Positions 1 to 7,344 of a stretch of DNA of 21,804 nt are shown here, one piece after another. Every line of letters begins with the position of its first letter. The stretch's first letter is position 1. Below the pieces are notes generated by a model, which ran no database searches, was not told the origin of the DNA, and saw nothing but the letters and a program-made list of their open reading frames with translations. A program made the position numbers and the translations under genes. The DNA comes from an uncultured Muribaculaceae bacterium (GTDB lineage: Bacteria; Bacteroidota; Bacteroidia; Bacteroidales; Muribaculaceae): assembly GCA_910585755.1 (NCBI GenBank), contig CAJUFH010000052.1, forward strand, positions 1 to 21,804. The letters run 5' to 3'.

Positions 1-45
1 CAATATGAATCCCGCCCAGAATAGCGAGCGCCCTGTCTTGTTCAT
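1..45 (-). CDS. N-terminal fragment of an unidentified, probably membrane or exported protein
   Basis: An ATG at 45-43 on the minus strand opens a frame that stays open to the window edge for 15 codons: MNKTGRSLFWAGFIL. A basic start followed by hydrophobic residues suggests a signal peptide or first membrane helix. Unusually for this phylum, the start is preceded by a clear Shine-Dalgarno-like AAAGGAG (plus-strand complement around 53-59), seven bases before the ATG. An AT-rich stretch (about 60-140) separates it from the terminator of the preceding gene, so it probably has its own promoter, though no clean TAnnTTTG box is visible. The fragment is too short to assign a family. Confidence 0.55.
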   Translation of the reverse strand, partial: MNKTGRSLFWAGFIL

Positions 46-140
46 ATGATAGCTCCTTTTGTCAGTCGTTATTCAATTTCCTTTTATACTACTAAAAAGC
101 ATTTTTAACATATTTTGTTCATTCTCTTCCTAAATTGCCA

Positions 141-172
141 ACAAAAAACCGCGCCCCGAAACCGGGGCGCGG
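141..172 (-). terminator. Rho-independent terminator of the lipoprotein-TPR operon
   Basis: A perfect 10-bp inverted repeat (149-158 and 163-172, arm CCGCGCCCCG) surrounds a 4-nt loop. On the minus strand it is followed at once by six T residues and GT. It lies 25 nt after the stop codon of the TPR gene. The plus-strand side has no T-run, so it should act on leftward transcription only. Confidence 0.92.
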
Positions 173-197
173 TCATTATAGTTCGTTGCGTTAAGCC

Positions 198-1841
198 TTA
201 TTTCGCTTCGGCGGGAGCGAGGGTCTCGAGATATGCCTTCAGCTCTTCCGAGGGGGAAATCTCATAGAAACGGGTGAAGGTCGCGCGGGCCTTGTCGACA
301 TCCTTGAGGTTGGAAATCTCGTAGTTGCCAAGACGGCCGAGCACCTGGGTGTACATCGATTTGCGCTTCTCCAGGTTGGTGGGGTCGGCGTCGAGGCATG
401 CCAGGGTGGCGAGGTCGGCGTCATATACAGCCTGGTCGTAGACATTCCGGTTGGCAGTCATCAGGATGCGGGCGTAGTTGTTGAGCACGATGGGGTTGTC
501 GCTGATTTCAGCCTTTACCTTCTCGATTGCGGCGAGAGCCTTCTGCGAAGCGGCCTGGGAGGCTACGGAGTCGGTCTCCATCTTGGAAGCCGCGACAGCG
601 TTCCAGCGAAGGGCGAGCTGAAGCTGGTCGTTCAGGTTGTCGTCGCCCGATGCGGCCATATAGCGCTCCATCGCTTCGGCGGCCTTGTCGAACATATGGG
701 CCTGGTTGTAGGCGCTCGAAAGGTCTTTCAGTAGGGAGAACTTCTCGGGAGAAGCGCCGACGGCCTTCTCGTACATAAGCACGGCGGTGGAGTCGTCGCC
801 CATATCCTGAAGCAGCTCGCCGTACTGGGTGTAGTCCTGCGAGTTAAGTTCGGCCTTCGGGTTGCTCATAAGGGTCTCGGCGGCAGCCTTGGCGGCTTCT
901 TTCTCGCCCATGGCCTTCTTGTTGTAGAACTGCATGCGCTGCATGTAGAAGTTCGCGGGCTCCTCCTTGAGGATTTCTCCGGCGAGCGCGTAGCTCTCGG
1001 GGTAGCGCTGGGCAAAGAAGAGAAGGCCTACGAGGCGCTGCTTGTCCTTCTTGAAGGAGTTGGGGTTCTGGATGTACTGCTCGTACTGCTGGGCGGCCAT
1101 CGTAAGCTGGTTGTTGTCGTAGTATTTCTCGGCGAGTTCGCGCTGGGCGAGGGCTGAGTTAGGCTGGTACGACAGAAGGTCCTTCAGCTTCTGGATCGCG
1201 AACTGCGGGTTGACACGGAAGTAAGTACGGGCGTATTTCACATATGCCTCGGGATGCTGGTCAGGCACCTTCGCGTCGTGGTCGAACTGGGCGGCCATCT
1301 CGTACATACCGGCGGCGTCGCCGACATTGGTCGGAGCCAGGCGGTCACCCTCGAGGATGAAGGGGGCGGCTGCGCGCTTGTCGGCCTTCTTGGCGTCAGC
1401 GAGAGCCTTGTCAATCTCGGTAGCATACTTGACAGGGTCGGCGATGAAGTAGGCGCGTGCGATTTCCGTCAGCACGTCGGCGTCTTTCTTGGCCTTACCC
1501 TTGGCGTCCTTGAAATAATCCTTGGCCTGCCCGGCGTTACCGTTGGCGAGCGCGAGCGCGCCGAGGCCTACATAGTTGTAGCCGTTGTTGGGGTCGGCGG
1601 CGAGACCCTTGTCGAAGTATTCCTTGGCCTTTGCCTGGTCGCCTTTCTGCATCGCAATCTGGCCGAGGTAGTAGTAGGAAGTGGCTTGCTCGGTGCCGGG
1701 CTGGTTGAGGGTGTTGGTGAGGATAATCAGAGCTTCCTCGGGCTGGTCGGCGCGGTAGTATTCCACGCCGTCCTTGAATCCCTGGGCCGACAGGCCGAGG
1801 GCCGAGCCTAAGAGCAGGCTGAGAAGGAGTTTTGATTTCAT
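198..1841 (-). CDS. Periplasmic tetratricopeptide repeat (TPR) protein
   Basis: A 547-residue protein with a Sec signal peptide (residues 1 to about 20, hydrophobic core LLLSLLLGSALGL, likely cleaved after SAQ). The rest is made of TPR helix pairs. The clearest are at about 55-115 (YYYLGQIAMQKGDQAKAKEY, then YNYVGLGALALANGNAGQAK) and 335-400, with degenerate units elsewhere. TPR arrays are protein-binding scaffolds, so a periplasmic adaptor role is inferred; the partner is unknown. The gene lies 59 bp after the PstS-like lipoprotein gene on the same strand, with no promoter seen between them, so co-transcription is likely. From memory, this lipoprotein-TPR pair recurs in Bacteroidales genomes, often beside TonB/ExbBD genes. 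Product class is secure, biological role is not. Confidence 0.85.
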   Translation of the reverse strand: MKSKLLLSLLLGSALGLSAQGFKDGVEYYRADQPEEALIILTNTLNQPGTEQATSYYYLGQIAMQKGDQAKAKEYFDKGLAADPNNGYNYVGLGALALANGNAGQAKDYFKDAKGKAKKDADVLTEIARAYFIADPVKYATEIDKALADAKKADKRAAAPFILEGDRLAPTNVGDAAGMYEMAAQFDHDAKVPDQHPEAYVKYARTYFRVNPQFAIQKLKDLLSYQPNSALAQRELAEKYYDNNQLTMAAQQYEQYIQNPNSFKKDKQRLVGLLFFAQRYPESYALAGEILKEEPANFYMQRMQFYNKKAMGEKEAAKAAAETLMSNPKAELNSQDYTQYGELLQDMGDDSTAVLMYEKAVGASPEKFSLLKDLSSAYNQAHMFDKAAEAMERYMAASGDDNLNDQLQLALRWNAVAASKMETDSVASQAASQKALAAIEKVKAEISDNPIVLNNYARILMTANRNVYDQAVYDADLATLACLDADPTNLEKRKSMYTQVLGRLGNYEISNLKDVDKARATFTRFYEISPSEELKAYLETLAPAEAK

Positions 1842-1900
1842 TTGTCTGTTATGTTTAAGCTATTTGTAGTTTGCACTGGGATTGGAGGGAGCGGGGCCGC

Positions 1901-2893
1901 TTATTCGACTTCGACCATCCGCTGGTGGACTGTAGCGGGAAGCACTCCCGTCTGCTGTATGAGCTTCTGGCCGCGGAACGAGGTCACGAACGAGAAGAAG
2001 CCCGAGGCGAGCGAGCCGGCGGCGCCGGTGTTAACCATCCAAATTGAACGGAACAGCGGGTAACGCCCGTCGAAGATATACGCCTGGTAAGGCTTGTAGG
2101 CTGTAAGGGAATTGTCGCGGCGGATCGGGAGCACCTTTACCTCGTCGGTGAACGATGTGGCCGTCGTGTCGTCGACTTCCAGGGTTTTCAGGCGCTCTTC
2201 CGTCGAAAGGTCGGCGCTCTTGAGGTCGGAGGAAATCCAGCTTACGCTGACGAGGCCGATAGCGTTCTTACGCTCCTTTACGGCCTCGAAAACAGCAGGC
2301 ATCGTCTCGGCGGAAGCCACAGTCGGGGCGAATTTCGCGCCGCGGAGCACGGAATCGGCCATGAATTTCACGACCGATGACCCGCTGTGGTCAAACACGA
2401 CCTGGATTTTGCCCAGCTTGGTCGGGGAAAGCTGCCCCCACTCCGTCACCTCGCCGCTGAGAATCTCGCGCAGCTCACTAATCGAGAGGTTCTCGATCGG
2501 ATTCTCGTCGTTGACGATCACGGCGATCGCATCGACCGCGATTTTCTTTGTCTTGGCGATATGCCGCTTGTCACGGAGGAAGGAGATTTCGTCCTTGGTC
2601 AGTTCGCGGGAAATAACGGCGCAACGGGCCGAGCCGAACAGCAGCGAGTCGACCACGGCGTGCTCGTCGGCATACCGGGCGAGTATCGACGCCCCGGGAT
2701 AGCAGTACTCGAAAACGTCGATTTCCTCCTGTACGATGTTCTGGAACGAGGCGTCGGCGGCGATTACCACCGTGCCGGAAGTCGACGTGTTGCCCGTCGG
2801 GAGCTGTCGCTTGCCACCCTTACCCTCGCACGCCCCCAGGGGGAGCACCAGGGCGGCGGCGAGCGCCATTGCGTATATGTTGCCGAATTTCAT
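1901..2893 (-). CDS. PstS-like phosphate-type substrate-binding lipoprotein
   Basis: A 330-residue protein with a lipoprotein signal: hydrophobic residues 8-19 and lipobox LGAC with Cys22, so it should be anchored in a periplasm-facing membrane leaflet. The mature part resembles the PBP-like-2/PstS family: a beta strand with TVVIAADASF at 41-50, the hinge-type stretch IAVDAIAVIVNDENP at 118-132, and DHSGSS at 168-173 where PstS proteins carry their Ser/Gly anion-binding loop. No ABC permease or ATPase (PstC, PstA, PstB) lies nearby. It therefore may not feed a classical phosphate importer and may instead be a sensor or a partner of the co-transcribed TPR protein; that is inference. A consensus promoter lies about 95 bp upstream. 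Confidence 0.82.
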   Translation of the reverse strand: MKFGNIYAMALAAALVLPLGACEGKGGKRQLPTGNTSTSGTVVIAADASFQNIVQEEIDVFEYCYPGASILARYADEHAVVDSLLFGSARCAVISRELTKDEISFLRDKRHIAKTKKIAVDAIAVIVNDENPIENLSISELREILSGEVTEWGQLSPTKLGKIQVVFDHSGSSVVKFMADSVLRGAKFAPTVASAETMPAVFEAVKERKNAIGLVSVSWISSDLKSADLSTEERLKTLEVDDTTATSFTDEVKVLPIRRDNSLTAYKPYQAYIFDGRYPLFRSIWMVNTGAAGSLASGFFSFVTSFRGQKLIQQTGVLPATVHQRMVEVE

Positions 2894-2988
2894 TTTTCAG
2901 GTAAGAAAGATAGTTGTCGGAAACCCGTCCGGGCCGGTTAGCGAAGCTCCGCGGCGGGATTCTTATACGTTAGACTGCTAACGACAAG

Positions 2989-3020
2989 CAAAGTTAACAG
3001 AAGTTTCTCAAAAAAGGAAA
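2989..3020 (-). promoter_or_regulatory. Bacteroides-type promoter for the lipoprotein-TPR operon
   Basis: On the minus strand, TAACTTTG (plus 2989-2996) matches the TAnnTTTG -7 consensus exactly. Twenty bases upstream is TTTC (plus 3017-3020), one mismatch from the -33 TTTG. Transcription would start around 2983, leaving a leader of roughly 90 nt before the ATG at 2893. Confidence 0.65.
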
Positions 3021-3023
3021 CTT
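3001..3023. repeat. Inverted repeat AAGTTTC-N9-GAAACTT overlapping the promoter
   Basis: Perfect 7-bp arms at 3001-3007 and 3017-3023 flank nine bases. The right arm covers the -33 element of the promoter at 2989-3020. The position and symmetry suit a repressor operator. It is not followed by a T-run on either strand, so it is an unlikely terminator for the small upstream gene. Confidence 0.5.
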
Positions 3024-3078
3024 TTACTATTAATTCATATTAATTTCGCCGCCGCGAGGCATCCGCCTGACTACCCTT

Positions 3079-3303
3079 TCAAATCGAGGAATCTATCCCG
3101 GAGAACTGGCGGTACGCGCGCCACAGCCCGTATACAACGAACAGCGAGCCGCCGACCCAGCGAAGCCACTGCCATCCGGCGGAAAAGTCGAAGAAGTCGA
3201 TGAAGAGCAGGATGCCCATCCCGACGTAGATTATGATCATGAAAATACCGAAGACGGTTCTCATCGTGGAAGGTATCCCTCTTCCGTTGTCCTGGTTTGC
3301 CAT
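3079..3303 (-). CDS. Small two-helix inner membrane protein
   Basis: A 74-residue protein reading MANQDNGRGIPSTMRTVFG from an ATG at 3303. An in-frame GTG at 3336 would add 11 polar residues, but the ATG is preferred because it has an A-rich upstream stretch. Two hydrophobic helices are visible (about residues 18-38, IFMIIIYVGMGILLFIDFF, and about 44-63, WVGGSLFVVYGLW), joined by a short Trp-rich loop, with a basic C-terminal end. No catalytic motif is seen. It is on the same strand as the lipoprotein and TPR genes, but the 185-bp gap before them contains a separate promoter, so it is likely transcribed partly independently. It is divergent from rarA. Function unknown. Confidence 0.75.
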   Translation of the reverse strand: MANQDNGRGIPSTMRTVFGIFMIIIYVGMGILLFIDFFDFSAGWQWLRWVGGSLFVVYGLWRAYRQFSGIDSSI

Positions 3304-3468
3304 AATATAGTTGATTTGTTGTTTATTGGGGAACACTCCGCGGGGTCGCTTTGTTCAGTTTGTAAAATTAACTAAAATCGCCGACACTTCGACCCCTCCC
3401 CGACCCTCTCCGCCGGAGAATTAAGCAATGTTAACACCCCCGCCCGCGCCCCGCGTCACCAAAAGCCG

Positions 3469-3476
3469 TAAATTTG
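3469..3476 (+). promoter_or_regulatory. -7 box of the rarA promoter
   Basis: TAAATTTG matches TAnnTTTG and ends 18 bases before the rarA ATG, predicting a very short leader. No TTTG is visible at the expected -33 position (GC-rich 3441-3460), so the promoter is incomplete by eye. Confidence 0.5.
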
Positions 3477-3494
3477 TAGTAAATAAAATATATT

Positions 3495-4766
3495 ATGCTC
3501 GCACCTCTCGCTGAAAGGCTTCGCCCAAAGAACCTTGATGAATATATCGGCCAGACCCACCTCGTCGGGCCGGGCGGAATACTGCGCCGGATGATTGACT
3601 CCGGAAACGTCAGCTCCTTCATCCTCTGGGGCCCTCCCGGAGTCGGGAAGACAACCATCGCCCGCATCATAGCCAACACCACCAAATCGCAATTCTACAC
3701 CCTCTCGGCGGTAACCGCCGGGGTAAAAGATGTGCGCGAGGTTATCGACCGGTGCCGGGCCGACGCACGCTCGATGTTCTCCCAGGGACGCCCGATTCTC
3801 TTCATCGACGAAATCCACCGTTTCAGCAAATCCCAGCAAGACTCCCTCCTCGGAGCCGTCGAGCAGGGAATAGTGACCCTCATCGGCGCCACAACCGAAA
3901 ACCCCTCCTTCGAGGTCATCCGCCCCCTTCTCAGCCGAGCCCAGGTCTACACCCTCAAACCACTCGAAGCACCGGAACTGCAGACCCTCCTCGACCGCGC
4001 CCTGTCTCAGGACGAAATCCTCTCCACCCGCGACGTTAAGGTCGAGGGGACCGACGCCCTGTTCCGATTCTCCGGCGGCGACGCCCGCAAACTTCTGAAC
4101 ATCCTCGACCTCCTCGACCAGTCGACCCCCGCCGGGGAACCCCTCCTGATTTCCGACGAACTCGTGACGCGCTCCCTCCAGCAGAACCCCGCGGCATACG
4201 ACAAGCAGGGTGACATGCACTACGACATCATCTCCGCCTTCATCAAAAGCGTCCGCGGCTCCGACCCCGACGCCGCAGTCTACTGGCTCGCCCGCATGAT
4301 CGACGGAGGGGAGGACCCCGAGTTTATCGCCCGCCGTCTCGTAATCCTCTCCGCGGAAGATATAGGTCTGGCGAACCCCAACGCCATGCTCCTGGCGAAC
4401 GCGACCTACGACATCATCAAGAAAATCGGCATGCCTGAGGGGAGAATCCCCCTGGCCGAATGCACCGTCTACCTCGCTACGTCGGCAAAAAGCAACTCCG
4501 CCTACCTGGCGATTGACGCCGCGCTGGCCGAAGTGCGCTCGTCGGGCAACCTTCCCGTCCCCCTCCATATCCGCAACGCCCCTACCTCTCTGATGAAGGA
4601 GATGGGCTACGGAGCCGATTACAAGTACGCCCACGACTATCCCGGCCATTTCGTCCGCCAGCAGTTCCTCCCGGACCGCCTCGAGGGCGCCCGCTTCTGG
4701 AACCCCGCCGACAACCCCGCCGAAGGCCGCCTCGCCGACCTCCAGCGCTCCCGCTGGGGCCGCTGA
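3495..4766 (+). CDS. rarA: Replication-associated recombination protein RarA (MgsA), AAA+ ATPase
   Basis: A 423-residue, full-length member of the RarA/MgsA/WRNIP1 family of clamp-loader-like ATPases, which act at stalled replication forks. In order: Walker A GPPGVGKTT at 46-54, Walker B ILFIDEIHRF at 101-110, sensor 1 GATTENP at 131-137, and an arginine-finger-like LLSR at 145-148. The C-terminal half carries the family's tetramerisation region, with AEDIGLANP and the conserved stretch before YKYAHDYPGHFV near the end. The N-terminus PLAERLRPKNLDEYIGQ is typical, so the ATG at 3495 is secure. It is a single-gene unit, divergent from the small membrane protein and convergent with the S8 protease, ending at a shared hairpin. 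Confidence 0.96.
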   Translation: MLAPLAERLRPKNLDEYIGQTHLVGPGGILRRMIDSGNVSSFILWGPPGVGKTTIARIIANTTKSQFYTLSAVTAGVKDVREVIDRCRADARSMFSQGRPILFIDEIHRFSKSQQDSLLGAVEQGIVTLIGATTENPSFEVIRPLLSRAQVYTLKPLEAPELQTLLDRALSQDEILSTRDVKVEGTDALFRFSGGDARKLLNILDLLDQSTPAGEPLLISDELVTRSLQQNPAAYDKQGDMHYDIISAFIKSVRGSDPDAAVYWLARMIDGGEDPEFIARRLVILSAEDIGLANPNAMLLANATYDIIKKIGMPEGRIPLAECTVYLATSAKSNSAYLAIDAALAEVRSSGNLPVPLHIRNAPTSLMKEMGYGADYKYAHDYPGHFVRQQFLPDRLEGARFWNPADNPAEGRLADLQRSRWGR

Positions 4767-4813
4767 CCCGGGCCGCTACCCTCCGGCAAGAAACGCTCGT
4801 CCGGCCACAAACA

Positions 4814-4844
4814 AACCGCCATCTCCTTTTCGGAAATGGCGGTT
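4814..4844. terminator. Bidirectional hairpin terminator between rarA and the S8 protease
   Basis: Nine-bp arms AACCGCCAT (4814-4822) and ATGGCGGTT (4836-4844) enclose a further TCC/GGA mini-stem. The plus strand continues TTGTTCTGTTCT and the minus strand continues TTGTTTG just beyond the arm. It sits in the 131-bp gap between two convergent genes and can serve both. Confidence 0.8.
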
Positions 4845-4897
4845 GTTCTGTTCTCGGTGCGAGCCACCGCGGCGGCGAGGGGGCTAACCCTCCTGTT

Positions 4898-7156
4898 TTA
4901 AATCGCGATTTTCATCGAGCGGGTCGAGCGCTGGGTCGAAGCCCTCATCAGGTAAATCCCCGAAGGAAGCGCCGAAAGGTCGATGCTGACCGTTCCCGCT
5001 CCTTCAGTCGTCAGCAGCCGCGCACCGGAAAGGTCGTAGACCTCGGCCGAAACCGCTTCGTCGGCGGGAGCGAAGACCTCGTAAAGAGCGCCCCCCTTGG
5101 GAGTGACAACGATGCTCTCTTTCTCCCCGTCGGCCTCCACGTTGGCGACACCGGAATATCCGATCGCCATTTTCAGCCCGGCAAGAGCGTCTACCTTCCC
5201 GGACGTACCCCATTTAGGATTCTGAGCTTCCGACATCATCGCCGTCTCGCGGGCGATAGTGCGGATATCCTCGGTAGTGAGGTTCGGGTTGGCCTCCAGC
5301 CAGAGGGCAGCGACGCCGGTCATGAAGGGAGTAGCCATAGACGTACCGGCCATATAAGTCCAGTAATGGGTCTTGGAAGTAGCAGGGTCGGTGTACTGGT
5401 AATACTTAGGAGTGCCGTAAGACGAAAGCTCGCGGTTGTGGGCCGTCACATACGGGCCGGACATGGAGCTTACAATCAGGAAGCCCGGAGCGCTGATGTC
5501 CGGCTTCACCCGGCCTCCGGGTATATTACCCCACGAGGAGAAATATACCGGCTCCCCAATCGGCTGGTCTTTTTCATAGAAAGCGTCCGAGGCGATGTTG
5601 CGGGTCGTGTAAGCGCCGACGGCGATAGTGTTGTGGCCGCACGCCATCCCGGAAATCGAACCGTTGCCGTCCGACGAGGTATAGCCCGGCAGGTTGAAGC
5701 TCTCGAACGACACGGGGAAATACGCGCTGCCATAGCTGTCGTAGCTGGTATTGACGTAAGCGTAGACTTTCTGTCCGGCTGTTCCTTCAATGCGGAGCGC
5801 CATGTTGTAGTTGCGCTTCGCCGACGCGGACCGTGCCGTAAGGTTGAACGAAACGACCGAGTAGAAGCGCCCGTTCTGCACCGACACCTCCGTTTCCGCA
5901 CCGATATAGCTCTGAGAATAAACCGAGTTGAACTGGGTGTCGCCGCGGTTGATTTTCCCCGCGCTCACACCCGTCGGAGTCGCGCCGTTGGCGAAATACA
6001 TCCCGCCACCCTGCGGAATCTCAATCGAGGTTACCGGCTTCGACGGCGCGGTCTTGTCAACCAGGTCGATGTAGAGCTTGAACGGCGTCGCGTCCTCGCT
6101 CCAAATTTCAATGTTGCCGCTCGTGGGAAGGGAGTAATATGACGAGCCGTAGCTGTCATCCGGGGCCAGGCATGTGCGGAGCGTCAGGTCGTCGGCGCCA
6201 AACTCCTTGTAGAGGCCGATTCCATAGTCCCCCTCATTGCCCGAGGCCAAGAAGAAATGGGCTCCCGTGCGCTCGGCTACCTCGTCGAGCATGACCGAGA
6301 ACTCGTCCGTCCCGTCGTGAGCCCCCTCGTTGTCGCCAAGCGAAAGGTTCACGACAAGCGGCTTCCCGACGCTGGCCGCGTACTTCGTCATATCGTCAAA
6401 CGCGAGCATCATCTCGTCGGTATATCCGTAGCCGCCGCACATGAAGATTTCAGCCTCGGGAGCCACCCCGGCATAGTCTGCATTCGGGCCTTCTGAGAAG
6501 GAACCGGCGGCAGTGCCTATCACATGGGTCGCGTGCGTGTCGTCCGACGAGTCAGTCGTAAACCGGGCAATCGCCGTCGGGGTCTCGTTGCGGCTGACCG
6601 TCGGCGCAACACCCTCATAACGCTTCATGTAGGTGTTCATATGCGACACGCGGCTGTTGCCGTCGATACCCTGGAACATGATATGGTTCGGGTCGAAGCC
6701 CATGTCGAAAATCCCGACGATTACCCCCTTCCCCTTGTAGGCGCGGTCAAGCCCCTCGCCTGCGTGCACGGCGTCGACGTTCGATGCCGAGCGGGCCTTG
6801 TCGTTGAGTTTCCTGACGCGGCGCGAAAGCGACGCGGAACTGATTCCCGGTGTCTGCAAAAGAGACTCTACCCGGTCGGCCGGCATCGATACCAGGGCCG
6901 TCGTTTTCTCCGAATGGAGCACCTTGGCCCCTGCCGCCTCGAGCGCCGCCAAAGCGTCGGCCGACGCATAGCGTACCATGACGCTGATTTCCGCCTCCTC
7001 TCCCGAGCGCGACGGGGTCTGCGATATCCTGGCGCGGGTCTCGGCGAGGCGCCCGCGGTCAAGTATTCCGAGGGTTGTCTGCGCTCCGGCAAACCCTCCG
7101 GCGGCCAAAGCGACTACCGCCGCCAGGCCGAATTTGTGAAATATAGACTGGTTCAT
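4898..7156 (-). CDS. Secreted subtilisin-like (S8) serine protease with C-terminal type IX-like sorting domain
   Basis: A 752-residue exported protease. Residues 1-25 form a signal peptide (LAAVVALAAGGFAGA). Residues about 40-115 look like an inhibitor-I9-type propeptide. The catalytic domain shows Asp151 (GIFDMGFDP), His208 (THATHVIGT), the oxyanion Asn307 (ASGNEGD) and Ser606 (AGTSMATP). The usual HGTH is HATH here. Roughly 300 residues separate Asn307 and Ser606, so a beta-rich insert is present (about 320-490). The last 70-75 residues (EVYDLSGARLL, then LPSGIYLMR, then a KIAI end) match the pattern of type A C-terminal domains that direct cargo through the type IX secretion system. Extracellular protein degradation is inferred. 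It has its own consensus promoter and is a single-gene unit. Confidence 0.93.
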   Translation of the reverse strand: MNQSIFHKFGLAAVVALAAGGFAGAQTTLGILDRGRLAETRARISQTPSRSGEEAEISVMVRYASADALAALEAAGAKVLHSEKTTALVSMPADRVESLLQTPGISSASLSRRVRKLNDKARSASNVDAVHAGEGLDRAYKGKGVIVGIFDMGFDPNHIMFQGIDGNSRVSHMNTYMKRYEGVAPTVSRNETPTAIARFTTDSSDDTHATHVIGTAAGSFSEGPNADYAGVAPEAEIFMCGGYGYTDEMMLAFDDMTKYAASVGKPLVVNLSLGDNEGAHDGTDEFSVMLDEVAERTGAHFFLASGNEGDYGIGLYKEFGADDLTLRTCLAPDDSYGSSYYSLPTSGNIEIWSEDATPFKLYIDLVDKTAPSKPVTSIEIPQGGGMYFANGATPTGVSAGKINRGDTQFNSVYSQSYIGAETEVSVQNGRFYSVVSFNLTARSASAKRNYNMALRIEGTAGQKVYAYVNTSYDSYGSAYFPVSFESFNLPGYTSSDGNGSISGMACGHNTIAVGAYTTRNIASDAFYEKDQPIGEPVYFSSWGNIPGGRVKPDISAPGFLIVSSMSGPYVTAHNRELSSYGTPKYYQYTDPATSKTHYWTYMAGTSMATPFMTGVAALWLEANPNLTTEDIRTIARETAMMSEAQNPKWGTSGKVDALAGLKMAIGYSGVANVEADGEKESIVVTPKGGALYEVFAPADEAVSAEVYDLSGARLLTTEGAGTVSIDLSALPSGIYLMRASTQRSTRSMKIAI

Positions 7157-7184
7157 CTGATTTATACTATATAATATTATGTCC

Positions 7185-7216
7185 CAAAGTTAATTGTTTC
7201 CGCCAATATTTGCAAA
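7185..7216 (-). promoter_or_regulatory. Consensus Bacteroides promoter of the S8 protease
   Basis: On the minus strand, TTTG (plus 7213-7216), 20 bases, then TAACTTTG (plus 7185-7192): both boxes match the primary sigma factor consensus of Bacteroides exactly. The predicted leader to the ATG at 7156 is only about 20-25 nt. Confidence 0.82.
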
Positions 7217-7255
7217 ATTTTGGATAAAAAACGCTCGCTGCGCTATCGAACCAAC

Positions 7256-7313
7256 CGCTCCCGCGGGGCGTTTTAGAATCATTAAGAGCCGTATCGGGGG
7301 CTTTGGCTCCCCG
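7256..7313 (+). promoter_or_regulatory. Two GC hairpins in the putative efflux-operon leader
   Basis: Hairpin 1 (7256-7270): a six-pair stem with one G-T pair and a 3-nt loop, followed immediately by TTTTAG, so terminator-like. Hairpin 2 (7295-7313): CGGGG/CCCCG with an imperfect inner part. Both lie 30-90 nt before the TolC-like ATG at 7345. No clear plus-strand TAnnTTTG was found upstream, so it is unproven that they are transcribed. If they are, attenuation is possible. Confidence 0.35.
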
Positions 7314-7344
7314 CTGGCAATCCAAGGGATTAGAACCACGAATA

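Noticed and set aside
7303..7344. Longer N-terminus for the TolC-like protein from a TTG
   Set aside because: It places 14 polar residues ahead of a well-formed signal peptide that starts at the tandem ATGs.
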